This document shows, piece by piece, positions 47,311-57,932 of a DNA stretch of 64,000 nt; within the stretch, counting starts at the first letter, position 1; each line of letters starts with the position of its first letter. The DNA lies in contig OX438757.1 in NCBI GenBank assembly GCA_949316235.1, positions 7,806,657-7,870,656 of the forward strand, written 5' to 3'. Below the pieces are notes generated by a model. The model was not told the DNA's origin and did not search any database. It saw only the letters and a list, made by a program, of their open reading frames with translations. Made by a program: the position numbers and the translations under genes. This DNA comes from Oegoconia quadripuncta. Lineage: Eukaryota; Arthropoda; Insecta; Lepidoptera; Autostichidae.

Positions 47311-48714
47311 AGTGATGGAAGTTATTTTATGTGCCTAAGTATGAGTCGATTCTACAAGCAAAAGACAATTTATTCTAAACCTTGCAGGAAAGCATCGGGT
47401 CCTCTGAGAGTTAGCCCCAACCCATAGTATTAGCAGATTGGATGGCCGTCAGCTCCGCTATAAAAACCTCTTCTGTGTTCACATCGCTTCATTGAACGTT
47501 TTATGGTTTGTTTCGATTTGTTTTTCACCTTGTAGTATCTATTCATTTTAGGGTTCAGCGAAATGACAAAAGCCGAACGTTTGTAATGTCGTTATAGCTA
47601 TGTCACAGGTATATAACTGCGCCATAATTTTCATCGATTTCATTTCATCCTAAGTTGTTCCGTTTCCGACTTGTTCTTTTAAATTTGATATCGGGGTTGG
47701 AGTGTAATTTATCTTTACCTAGTATCGGAAGTCATGTAGTATAGCAATATAACCTAACCAACCTACGTTTATTTTCAATGTAACATTTAGATATGTAAGA
47801 GCGGGCCCTCCTGGCACAAGTATACTTGTATACTTATTAGGAGATCCCAATCTTAGTCTATAGTTTATGCCTACTAATGTCGAAAATAAACTTTTTTCAT
47901 TTTCATTTTTCATAATGCCCTCCTGCTGAGGTACAGCTCATTTAGGAGAACGTGTGACAAGATATGTTCAATCAACGAACAATGTTTTATTTTCATAGGT
48001 AAAATTTACATTTCAGTCAGTTTTTTGAAGCTACCACGGGTTTGGAATTTACAGTCTTCTTTTGAAAAGAAGCCCATGAATATCAAAGGTTATTGTTGTT
48101 CTTTTTTTTATATGTTCAATAGGTATACTTTATTGTACTAATACAAATGATTGTAAATCAGTATGGCTTCTAGTGACCCCGTTTCGTAGAGTGTGTGTTT
48201 TGTGCACACTCAATCTAACGCTCCGATTGGTACTCATACAAGCAAAATCACGGTGTATGAAAAAGAATCGTTTGTGTAGCAATCTCGGAGCTATAGGTAC
48301 ATTCGCTCAACGCCCTGTGACGTATCTTTCTTGTTTAGATTTGAACATATTATAACTTTATGTAACCAAAATCTTCTGTTGACCGACGATACCTGATATA
48401 ATTTCTAATGTATGGGAAAATGATGGGAATAGCATTCTTCTATCAGTCAAAAACTCTGTAGGTATATAACTTTAAAAAGAAAACCTTTGATGGCCTGAAT
48501 TGATCAAGGAAGTTCAATTTACTCATATTTTGATGTGGTATACATAGCAGGAATCTGTGCTAGTTATAGGTATCCTTAAGCATAAGAAATCGGAATAAGA
48601 ATGTATGGTGATTTAGGTACATTCTGGAGATATCCAGCAACATACGAGATGGACATATTTTATTTGTTTATTTACTTCTCTTCTTTATTGTGGGAAACAA
48701 ACAGTACTTTCGAA
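47311..48714. other. No confirmed gene
   Basis: A minus ORF (47719-47913) lies in AT-rich sequence with no domain. Nothing else is recognisable. Confidence 0.3.
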
Positions 48715-48840
48715 GACCCGTTTGGTGTAGTGGTTAGAAACTCTGACTGCTATACCAAAAGGACGCAGGTTCGAATCTAGCCCGGGGCATATGTTTGTAT
48801 GATGAATTCAGACATGTATTTCTGAGTTATAGATGTATCG
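48715..48840 (+). repeat. tRNA-derived SINE, family B, 3'-truncated
   Basis: gacccgtttggtgtagtggt, then agaaactctgactgctatac, then gcaggttcgaatctagcccg carry the A and B boxes. The copy stops after gttatagatgt, before the usual tail. It is nearly identical to the head at 49024. Confidence 0.75.
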
Positions 48841-49023
48841 CGGGGGACGGTTTTTGTTTGATCCAGTGAGCCGGTGCAAGTGATAACAACTTTGGGCGCT
48901 AGAGAGGGAGTTTGAGTCGCTCGCTTTTGAATCATGTAGAAATCACAGATTCGATTTCGTACTTCAATAGTTGCCATGTTAAAAATTCATATTTTTCAGA
49001 TTCATTTTTAAACTTCATAGATT

Positions 49024-49250
49024 TGACGACCTGTTTGCTGTAGTGGTTAGAAACTCTGACTGCATGCTATACCAAAAGGACGCAGGTTCGAATCTAGCCC
49101 GGGGCATATGTTTGTATGATGAATTCAGACATGCATTCCTGAGTTATAGCTGTTTTTCATTTAAATATGTATTTATTTACAAAAAAATGTAATACAAGCT
49201 TAGTTGCTTATTGTGGAACTAGATGACGTTGTGTGTATGTGACAATATAT
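49024..49250 (+). repeat. tRNA-derived SINE, family B, full copy
   Basis: The head (gacgacctgtttgctgtagt) and B box (caggttcgaatctag) are followed by ttcagacatgcattcctgag, then the tail (acaagcttagttgcttattg, gaactagatgacgttgtg). It carries a 4-base catg-type duplication in the head (actgcatgctatacc) absent from the 48715 copy. Confidence 0.75.
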
Positions 49251-49417
49251 TTTCCAGACTCACAAATTAAGTACTATAACATAGACATCGATTATACCTC
49301 GCTTTATCACAAGAACAGATAAAATGCAAACAAGACAACTGGTGGTGTTACAAAAACTTTGTTATTTATTTATTTCTACACCTCATAAAAGATTCAGGTG
49401 ATAAATTTCCAGGTCCC

Positions 49418-49810
49418 GTCAAGTCTCCGTGGCTCAATGTAAACATTGGGTTTACGTTTCGGAGGTCGCGGGTTCGATCCCCAGCGGGGTACACGTTTAG
49501 TACTCGGTTTGGTTCGTGGTAGGGCATATTAAATGTCCGCCTGGCTAGTTACCACTATCTTATCTCAATATTTTTTTTTTATATATGAGAGGGCGGCAAA
49601 CGAGCGGGCAGGTCACTTGATATGCCGCCAAACAGTAATGTTAATCGCATTGTTGTATTCCGGCTGTCAGAGATAAGATAGCCAGTCCTCCAAATAAGAT
49701 GGGGATTCCGGTTCAGTATACGCTATCCTATCACCTTCGGCCTCATCTTCACTTAAAATTAGGTGTGATTGCGGTCAAGTGCTAACCCGTTGTGGATAAA
49801 AAAAAATAAA
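49418..49810 (+). repeat. tRNA-derived SINE, family D, with inserted LINE tail
   Basis: The head aagtctccgtggctcaatgt, B box gcgggttcgatccccagcgg, body (ggtagggcatattaaatgtc) and tail (gtgtgattgcggtcaagtgc, A-rich end) are all present. Between the body halves, 49569-49620 is an antisense LINE 3' tail: T run, then atatgagagggcggcaaacg, then agcgggcaggtcacttgat. This is a nested or chimeric copy. Confidence 0.7.
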
Positions 49811-50365
49811 AAAAGTCTCAGCAAAAACACTATGCATAGAAATTATTTCAATTCCAAATTAATGTTTTATATTTATGATTATCACAAAATCAGTCAAAAA
49901 ATATTTCGTCTTTCTTGCAGTCTAATCAACACTTGAAGAGAGCTAATGCATCACAAAGGGTCTGAGTTGCTTTAACTGTTTCTTTATGCAAAGTTGCACG
50001 TTTCCCGCATTCAATTGTCAAGGCGACAAAGCGACGCGTGGAAGGGTGAAGCGGGCCAACTCAACCCTACTTAGTTTATAGCTGCAATGACTCGACATTT
50101 ATTATCAGTTATGAAAATAAATTCTCCTCGTGAAAAAATGAATTAACGCATAATACAGTCGAGCAGAAAACGTGTTTAGAACTTAATTGTGTAATATTTT
50201 GAGTTAGGGCCGGCGTTTTGTTGCAGTTTTATTCTATTTTACGATAATAATTTGTGTCAACGCCGGCGTTTTGGGTGTTTTATGTCACCACCCTACGAAT
50301 TCTGGTTGGTTAATGACATGTTTTATTGTTAGGAGTATTTGATGTTAATGCACTGTGTCGTTTGG

Positions 50366-50849
50366 ATTGTAATATACGTTCAACTGACGACTCGTCCAGA
50401 AATACCATATACACCTATTTCGCGATCCCACCGAATCGCTGATGTGGGGGAAATATAGTTCTTTAATTATCCATGTAAACGCAGGTACCTTTATGTAGAT
50501 GTTTGTAGTGGGAAACCTCGCGACGTACTAATGTAAACAACATTGGGTTCACGATTCGTAGGTCGCGGGTTCGATCCCCAGCGGGGTACAGGTTTAAGTA
50601 CTCGGTTTGGTTGGTTGTAGGGCATTTTAAAATGTCCGCCTGGCTAGCTACCACCATCTTATCTAAATCTGCCGCCAAGCAGCAATGTTAATAGCATTGT
50701 TGTGTTCCGGTTGTCAGAGATACGATAGCCAGTCCCCCAAATATGTTGGGGTTTCCGGGTCAGTACGCTTCCACCTTCGACCTCGCCTTCACTTAACATC
50801 AGGTGTGGTTGAGGTCAAGTACGAACACGTCGTGCATAAAAAAAAAGGT
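50366..50849 (+). repeat. 484-bp segment with SINE D, source-like copy
   Basis: This segment (about 145 bp of flank starting attgtaatatacgttcaac, then SINE D from about 50511 with gcgggttcgatccccagcgg to its A tail and ggt) is repeated at 53094-53577 at a constant offset of 2728 bases with a single difference that I can find (g/t in acaggtttaag). Here it has ordinary unique flanks. The 71-codon minus-strand ORF is within the SINE and is not a gene. Confidence 0.85.
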
Positions 50850-51544
50850 ATCTAGTATATTGACTCGCATTTATTTGGTAAACCACTTGTGTTATCACGT
50901 GATGGTGACCCTGGAGGGAAAACGGAACCGATAGTAAACAAACCGATTTCAGTTCAAAAATCGCACCCCTGTAGTTATTTGATTCAAAAACCGGATCATG
51001 CGATCAGACCAGTCCTAGACCTATGATTCCATAACATAGACAAACATAAACGGCAACAAAATGAAAACCTAATTTAGACTAACTTTCCTGAAGTCCGACT
51101 TGAAGGGTTACTTTTTAAGTCAATAACAATTGTTTCGTGACCGCCTCGTGGTGGCAGGATTTAGCACGTTGTAAATCTTGACATAAAAATATACAATGTA
51201 GCTCGTATTGTTTACCTACCCTCCCCCACACGTTACATTCTTGCGTTTTGTTCTGATCATAGTCCGATTAAATTAACAAGAAATAAACAAAAGGGATATA
51301 GTGTTCTATGTTCAATTAAGAGAGTTTATACCGTCCAGTGGCGCCCTCATTAGACAATATTTACTTATATAAGCTAAATATTAGCTTTATTGAGGTTATT
51401 TTCCGGAAATCACGATTATAAAAAAAACTGACCATTTTTAGTATAGTAGACCGCAATATCTGAACTGTGGTCGTTGAACTAACCGATATTAGTGTTCTGT
51501 GGCCGCACGCAGTCGCCATCTTGCTGGTGGTGTCAAGCCGATCT
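50850..51544. other. No recognised gene
   Basis: AT-rich; the minus ORF 51361-51564 has no domain and runs into the MITE at 51545. Confidence 0.35.
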
Positions 51545-51690
51545 GGACCCCTATTCTCGCACACTCGACATTTGTCTATCGATAGACATTGGCATGTCTA
51601 TCTCTTTCACACTTATATACGTGTGTAAAAGTGACAAACCTATTGATGTCGTTCGACATTGAAATCTCGAGTATGTGAGAATCAGGCTCC
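51545..51690. mobile_element. Small MITE, 146 bp
   Basis: The left end ggacccctattctcgcacac and the right end, reverse-complemented, ggagcctgattctcacatac are imperfect inverted repeats. The centre has ttgtctatcgatagacattg, itself a palindrome. No clear target-site duplication; class unknown. Confidence 0.5.
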
Positions 51691-52084
51691 TGTCAGTCAA
51701 TCGATGTCGAATTCCATTTGAACGTTGATGGTTTTTTCTCGGGTTTAGCTCTGATTTTTGTTAATTTGTTGTTTGGTATTGTTATTACTGAAGATAATTT
51801 ATTTTTCATAGCTAATTTAAAGAAAATTGGTTATGACAAATAAAAGTTTCTCAGAAACCACAATACCTATTTTTAAATCCATAGGCTTATGTTCAGTGCG
51901 TAAGTATATATGTATATATAGATTTAGTTTCTCAACTTAGTTATTAATCACTGGTAGCAGCACTCTCCATACATGCAGATTTAATCACGGTGTTGCCACT
52001 CTTCCTTGGATAAATAGTTACTATAACTTTGCTTTCCGTTTGGACTACTAGGAGCAGGGAAGATTTCTGTCCGTTCGTTGTCCA
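51691..52084. other. No recognised feature
   Basis: AT-rich unassigned sequence. Confidence 0.35.
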
Positions 52085-52320
52085 TATACCTACAGAAGAT
52101 ACGCACTAACAGTTTTGCTTCTTTTCCCATGCGGACTGTTAAGGTATGGAACTTCCAGCCGACGTCGGTGTTCCCCGAATTTTGCTATTCGCATTATCAA
52201 GTCTAGGGTGAAAGGCATTTACTGGAATCGCGTTCTTCATTTTTGGCTACATCGCCACTTACTACCACATGAGATGGTGGTGAAACGGGTCCCCATTTTT
52301 TATTTATTTTGTTTATTATG
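52085..52320 (+). pseudogene. LINE ORF2 C-terminus (Jockey/CR1-like), degraded
   Basis: One frame reads SFASFPMRTVKVWN, then TSVFPEFCYSHYQV and a stop, corresponding to the FxxRTxxLWNxLPxxVFP motif at the end of LINE ORF2. The remainder (KGERHLL-like, then serine-rich) and the tail (catgagatggtggtgaaacg) follow. A stop sits inside the conserved region and substitutions are many. The 68-codon ORF in another frame is a shadow. Confidence 0.55.
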
Positions 52321-52692
52321 AACGCCACAAACAAAAAACTAGTAAATCATAGCTAAAAATGAAATACAATTATAAAATAATAAGACGCAAACAATGCTGT
52401 GACGTGTTGCGTCGTGCACAAATAGGTTGGCACTCAGCCTGTGCTGCGACGGGTCGCAGAGCTGGTTTTCAGTGCTTACAAATGCCTAGTGACGCACCGA
52501 CGCTACGATAGTATTATCATGAATACCGTGTAGTTAGTGTATGTATAACGTAAAATAGTACTTATAGATAAATATGCCAGAATTCGGATAATAACAGTAA
52601 CTCTCGAATATAGTCATTTCTCCCAATTCTCCCTAGTGCTAGAGATATTCACGGAATGCACATACAGTGGTAAGTAGTGCCTGACAAAGAAA

Positions 52693-53903
52693 TCCCATCA
52701 AAAACAATACTTGTCAAAAAAACCTAGTCTCGCAACTCAGTTGTTCTGCGGTAAAAAAATTGAGATCCATGTAATACCAAGTCGGTTGTTAATTTATTCA
52801 GTCTCTACTTAAGCGACTTTCTGTCTTAATACGTCCAGTCTCTAAGACCACGATCGTGGTCCATAACAATTGAAAATCAATTGTGTCTGGAATCTCCGTA
52901 CTCGAAGCATTAAGTTGTTACGTAATAATTAACAGCGTCTTATAGTGACGCATATCAATATTAAAATTCTTTAATGTTTTATATAAATATATCGAGACTT
53001 GGCCATCGCACTAAATAATTGAATTTACATGTGTTTTCAGGCGATTGAATTTACACGTCTTTTCAGGCGATGGCCAAGTCTCAATATATTTATATTGTAA
53101 TATACGTTCAACTGACGACTCGTCCAGAAATACCATATACACCTATTTCGCGATCCCACCGAATCGCTGATGTGGGGGAAATATAGTTCTTTAATTATCC
53201 ATGTAAACGCAGGTACCTTTATGTAGATGTTTGTAGTGGGAAACCTCGCGACGTACTAATGTAAACAACATTGGGTTCACGATTCGTAGGTCGCGGGTTC
53301 GATCCCCAGCGGGGTACATGTTTAAGTACTCGGTTTGGTTGGTTGTAGGGCATTTTAAAATGTCCGCCTGGCTAGCTACCACCATCTTATCTAAATCTGC
53401 CGCCAAGCAGCAATGTTAATAGCATTGTTGTGTTCCGGTTGTCAGAGATACGATAGCCAGTCCCCCAAATATGTTGGGGTTTCCGGGTCAGTACGCTTCC
53501 ACCTTCGACCTCGCCTTCACTTAACATCAGGTGTGGTTGAGGTCAAGTACGAACACGTCGTGCATAAAAAAAAAGGTTATTTAGTGCGATGGCCAAGTCT
53601 CAATATATTTATATAAAACATTAAAGAATTTTAATATTGATATGCGTCACTATAAGATGCTGTTAATTATTACGTAAGAACTTAATGCTTCGAGTACGGA
53701 GATTCCAGACACAATTGATTTTCAATTGTTATGGACCACGATCGTGGTCTTAGAGACTGGACGTATTAAGACAGAAAGTCGCTTAAGTAGAGACTGAATA
53801 AATTAACAACCGACTTGGTATTACATGGATCTCACAACTTTTTACCGCAGAACAACTGAGTTGCGAGACTTGGTTTTTTTGACAAGTATTGTTTTTGATG
53901 GGA
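52693..53903. mobile_element. Foldback element FB-2 with captured DNA in its loop
   Basis: Arms 52693-53018 and 53577-53903 are inverted copies of about 326 bp with a handful of differences (for example cctagtctc/ccaagtctc, cagcgtc/cagcatc). Outer ends: tcccatcaaaaacaatactt and its inverse. The loop holds two direct 26-bp units (attgaatttacatgtgtttt and attgaatttacacgtctttt), an extra direct copy of the arm end, and the 484-bp segment copied from 50.4 kb. End and motif similarity place it in the same family as FB-1. No transposase seen. Confidence 0.8.
53094..53577 (+). repeat. Captured copy of the 50.4-kb segment (contains SINE D)
   Basis: Identical to 50366-50849 except for one base that I can see. 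It ends at the SINE A tail plus ggt and is bounded by a 29-bp direct repeat (53067-53095 and 53586-53614, gcgatggccaagtctcaata onward). Ending at a poly(A) tail is compatible with reverse transcription of a read-through SINE transcript with 5' flank; the direct repeat could be a very long target duplication but is 8 bases away from the tail. Template-switch repair is the alternative. Confidence 0.85.
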
Positions 53904-54354
53904 TCTCATTTCTTTTTGTATTTTGTAGACAGTTCTACTTTTTTCCTTTTCGGTACCTTCTACTTATTGTATATATGTATATCTACCAGCAACGAATTTT
54001 CTTAAAGCCCTCTCTCTGACTTATGAACTTTTCTTATTTTTGTAGGTAGCCTTCCGTTTTCTCTTTTCCGGTACTACTTCTTGAGCTTCAGCTACAGTTT
54101 TTCTAAGAGCCCACTCCGACATGGTCTCTATGGGTTTTTCTGGGAGGCTTTGATGTTACAACTTTTGCCGTAAAATAATAAAACATCGTTACGAATAAAG
54201 CCAATATTGAAAAATTTAATTAACTGAAGACTTGGCTGTATGGGCTTAATTTTCTTTGCTGTCTTTTCTAGATTTTTTAGTTTTTCCTTGATTCATACAC
54301 CAAACACTACTTATATTCCAAATTTGAAGCTTCTAGGTCTGCTAGAAGTGCCTT
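53904..54354. other. Unassigned, with a small coding-like frame
   Basis: On the minus strand, 54021-54122 encodes MSEWALRKTVAEAQEVV, then PEKRKRKATYKNKKSS and a stop. The composition is protein-like, and it may be the remnant of a transposon ORF next to FB-2. I do not recognise a family. cttttcggtaccttctac (53955) and cttttccggtactacttc (54063) are imperfect direct repeats. Confidence 0.25.
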
Positions 54355-54640
54355 AGAATTTTGATGATCGGTGAGTCAGTGAGTGACAAAATTAAGAAAT
54401 TTGACCCGTTATAATTCTTAAAAATACTGGTTCAAATTGAATGAAATTTTAAATATACGTGTCTTTACAATGCCTGCATAGTTACTGAAAATTTCAGTCT
54501 TCTATTTTTATCCACAACGAAGTTACAGGGGGTCGAAAATGGTCTGAATTGCTTCGAGAAAAGGATGGTACGGCCGTGACGCTTTTTTGCTCGACTTGGT
54601 GGGGGCACGGCCGTGCCCCCAGAAATTAAGTCCCTTCTTT
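54355..54640 (+). mobile_element. Hairpin-ended dispersed element H2, copy 2
   Basis: Begins gatcggtgagtcagtgagtg, continues with an AT-rich body, then aaaggatggtacggccgtg and ttttgctcgacttggtgg, and ends with the perfect palindrome gggggcacggccgtgccccc followed by agaaattaag. It matches 21344-21665 in reverse. The duplicated hairpin terminus in two orientations shows mobility; the class is uncertain. Confidence 0.5.
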
Positions 54641-55260
54641 CAATGCGGTCTGGCATAGGGCAGATAAACCACGGTGACGCGAGATGTCAATGCATTACGT
54701 CTTAATCATTTTATCATTGTATTGATTTGTATGGAGTGTACTAATTAGACTCATTTATATAAGTCCAGGTAAAACATGGCGGATGTCTGACATGACTAAG
54801 TACAATTAGAAAAATTTTGATGGTGTGCATGTAGAATCTGTATAAAAGCTTTTTAATACAGTATCAATAGCAGCTTCACGAGCTTCTACAAAAGATATTA
54901 GAATAAAGAAGATATACCTACTAAAGAAGTCTCGTACTAATATAAATATTCCAAGACTGTGACAAACTTAAGATGATACAAGGAAAATAAAACGGATCTA
55001 TCTATGTAAATCACAAATAAATTTGTCACGGATCCCTAAGAGTTCGGAGGTTATGTTTCTGTTGCATTTTATATTTCATGATGGTAACGTGGGCGACAGA
55101 AGGCTTTGCCTAAATAACAAAAATGCTTGCCCTACTCTTTTCCACAACAATTAATTGCGTATGCATTGACTGTCAGTGAGACGTGTATGAAAATACGCTT
55201 TAAGAGGCAGTATCTTTTTATTGTATTACACTAGAAACTGTTTTTTTGTATGATGTTCGT
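54641..55260. other. No recognised feature
   Basis: AT-rich unassigned sequence. Confidence 0.35.
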
Positions 55261-55580
55261 TTTTTTTATTTTTTCCTTATTTGAGAGGGCGGCAAACGAG
55301 CATGCGCCACCTGATGGAAAGCAATCATCACCGCCCAACACCAAATGGGTCACAGATGCGTTGCCGGTCTTTGAGGAAGGTGTAGGCGCGTTTCTTGAAG
55401 GTTCCAATGTCGTACTCGTTCGGGAATACCGCTGCAGGAAGTCCGTTCCACAGGGTGGTCGTACGTGGTAGGAAGTTTGTTGAGAAACGTACAGTGGTGG
55501 ACTTCCACTCATCCGTGGAATTCTGTGGAGCCGAAAGGCAGTGGTGTCACTGCACGGTACTTAAAATTAACACAGCTCTC
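55261..55580 (-). pseudogene. LINE ORF2 C-terminus (Jockey/CR1-like) with 3' UTR
   Basis: One minus frame reads [19 protein letters not shown], then [19 protein letters not shown], then [14 protein letters not shown] and a stop. This is the conserved end of LINE ORF2 (FLPRTxxLWNxLPxxVFPxxYDxxxFKKRAY). It runs directly into the 3' UTR (gatgattgctttccatcagg, tcgtttgccgccctctcaaa) and an A-rich end at about 55261. The frame is open over about 70 codons, making this the best-preserved LINE end in the window, but everything 5' is missing. The ORFs in other frames and on the plus strand are shadows. Confidence 0.8.
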
Positions 55581-55999
55581 CATATCAACTACCCATAAAA
55601 GCATCTATTGCTTATGTATATAACGTTAGTGCTTACTAAATGATTAATATTTAAAAACATATTTCATTGCAACTGCCTTATATAGGTCCCCACTGCTGGA
55701 ATACATAGCCAGTTCACTAAGAAAGGTTATGGGTCATATTTCAACACGTGGCCCAAGTAAATTAGGGAGTCAGTGTGGTCCAGCCGCTAGAGGCTCAACT
55801 ACTTATAGAATATAGTTCCCAGACTTCACTTACCTATTTTAAGTCTATATAAAAAAAACTACGAGTAGATTTTATGGCAACATTTTTATGTAAGTTACGT
55901 AACATGGTGGCAATCGTCGGGTCACAGTTTAGGGTCGTTTTAAAGCCTAACGTCCGATTTAATGCAGCGCCTTCGAATGAAGATTGAACCGGGCGGCCT
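55581..55999. other. No gene; short LINE tail at 55665-55712
   Basis: gccttatataggtccccact, then gctggaatacatagcc is the reverse of a ccagcagtgggg-type LINE 3' end. The remainder is unassigned. Confidence 0.4.
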
Positions 56000-56340
56000 A
56001 ACAGTTTTTTTGTGTTGGTATAAATCTTAAGGCAGTTTATGAGGTTGTATATTGAGGCTTAGGTGATGAGCGAAAGCGATAATTACAGAAAATAGACAAA
56101 TACCGTCATTTTCATTAATTTTTGATACACGATAGGGTGTTCCGTTAGAGTAGAATAAGATCAACCCATCTCTTCCCGTGGGTGTGTAAATGATGACTGA
56201 GGGATTGTGAACATGATAGTATAGACCAGTAATGGGCAGCAGCGTCATTGGTGCAGAGCTCCCTAAAAATCTGCGATTGCCAACAACAAAAGACAAGAAA
56301 TCCCCAATAGACTGGAATTGGATCATTGTCCAAGAACCAC
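56000..56340 (+). repeat. Dispersed repeat G, longest copy
   Basis: gggcggcctaacagtttttt, then gatcaacccatctcttcccg, then tgggtgtgtaaatgatgact, then gagggattgtgaacatg. The cccgtgggtgt...gactgaggga order matches the gtcgccttttacgac pieces at 13.8 and 35.7 kb in reverse. No coding frame is convincing; probably a retroelement fragment. Confidence 0.4.
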
Positions 56341-57132
56341 TCTATAAAAAAATAATTGTTATTGCATTAGTATAACGATCTATAATAAGATTCCTGAATA
56401 TATAAAAAACCTGCCAACAAAAGTCATGGTCAAACAGTTAAAGGAGTGTCTTTTAAACTACAGCTTTTATAGTATTCAAGGAGTTCTTAAACCATACCTA
56501 GACAATGGAAACTGTAAATATGTGCCTATTAATTTTATAAAGTATTAGTGAACATTAACGTAACATTATTAATATTATATTAATTCTTAAACTAGGTATA
56601 ATAATATTGTAAAAGTAAATCCAAACTGACATGTACTAGATTTGACATTTATAATTTTAAATTGACATTAGTAATTTCAAATTGACAGATGTTATTAATA
56701 TATGACTATATGGCTTATGTAGCTTGATAATTTAATAATAATTGTGGCTAAATGTGTGATACAAATTATTCACCTACACAACTTGAACACACATTTAGAG
56801 CAAATAAATAATTATATTTCATTTCGTTCATTTCATTTCGACACGCCCAGCAAGGGCTAGTCCTCCCTTGAAAATACTAATCATTTCCATCTTTTCAGGT
56901 GGATTTTTACTTAGTCGGGTTTTTTTTTAATTGTGTGGTTTAACTTTGGTTGGTAGAGACAAAATATACGAGAACATTTATTAGTTTCGGACCCGTCGCG
57001 TAACAATTTCGACGAGCTGCAATGAGAACCCAGTGTTTAGACCTTTGCCATAACAACCATGAACATTAAACAACGCTTTTAGGAGCTCATGAAATTTTTA
57101 ACGTCCTCACGGTCAAGATTTAAGGGCAATGT
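56341..57132. other. AT-rich DNA without recognised gene
   Basis: Direct repeats of aattgacat and caaattgacag occur at 56630-56690. No other signal. Confidence 0.35.
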
Positions 57133-57225
57133 GGACGGCCGATTGGTTTAATGGGTGCCTGCCTTCGAAACGAACAGTTGCGAGTTCAAATCCCTTAAGA
57201 AGTAAATGTTTGACGAATACAAATA
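57133..57225 (+). repeat. tRNA-like SINE head, divergent
   Basis: acggccgattggtttaatgg, then gaaacgaacagttgcgagtt, then caaatccc has A- and B-box-like blocks and resembles family A, with substitutions throughout and no tail. Probably an old family A relative. Confidence 0.45.
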
Positions 57226-57284
57226 AAATACCCGAGTCATCAATCAAACGTGGTTATTCTAGATCACGGAAATCACCAAATTTA

Positions 57285-57393
57285 TTGGTTGGTGGTAGGG
57301 CATTTTATATGTCGGCCTGGCTAGCTACTACCATTTTTATACCACTTAACATCTGGTGTGATTGAGGTCAAGTACGAACCCGTCGTGCATAAA
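57285..57393 (+). repeat. SINE family D, internally deleted
   Basis: ttggtggtagggcattttat, then ggcctggctagctactacca is joined directly to acttaacatctggtgtgatt, then gaggtcaagtacgaacccgt and a run of A. About 150 bp of the body seen in the 50511 copy are missing. Confidence 0.65.
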
Positions 57394-57660
57394 AAAAAAA
57401 CCAAATCCCGATCTAACTACCTATTTATTACAAAGCGCTACCCGTCCCCTGCCAGCACACGGAGAGCGACTGCGAGGGACCATGCAGCTACTTGATAGCA
57501 CCAAACGAAATTTTTTACGCGCGAAATTTTAGTTCTTGGTAATTTTTACAGTAGTACAACTTTTTATTAATAAGGTAAGAATTTTTATGGCTGATTTAAT
57601 TTTAAAACTAAGAGTATAAAGAACATGTTTTAGTTGCTGTTATTAAATAAATAAAAAATA
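57394..57660. other. No recognised feature
   Basis: Short unassigned stretch, moderately CpG-containing at 57440-57490. Confidence 0.3.
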
Positions 57661-57932
57661 AATAAATATCCTTAGCCATACACACATCGCCATCTAGTTC
57701 CACAGTAAGCAACTATAGGCTTGTGTTGTTATCCACAGATAACAGATGGTTGATATACTAGATAAATAATTTTTTTTTTGTAAATAAATACTTATTATAA
57801 ATGAAAACATCCATAACTCGGGTACACATGTCCGTATTCATCACACAAACATATGCCCCTAGCGAGATTCGAACCCGCAACCTTTTGGTATAGTGATCAG
57901 AGTTGCTAACCACTACACCAAACAGGTCGTCG
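57661..57932 (-). repeat. tRNA-derived SINE, family B
   Basis: Minus strand: cgacctgtttggtgtagtgg, then aaaaggttgcgggttcgaat, then acggacatgtgtacccgagt, then the tail acacaagcctatagttgctt and tggaactagatggcgatgtg. Complete head and tail; a T-rich run interrupts the middle. Confidence 0.75.

Noticed and set aside
50463..53406. Pair of 71-codon minus ORFs (MAADLDKMVV...) at 50463 and 53191
   Set aside because: Antisense of SINE D in the duplicated segment. The GDRTRDLRI phrase is the reverse of the tRNA-like B-box region, a frequent artefact in protein databases.
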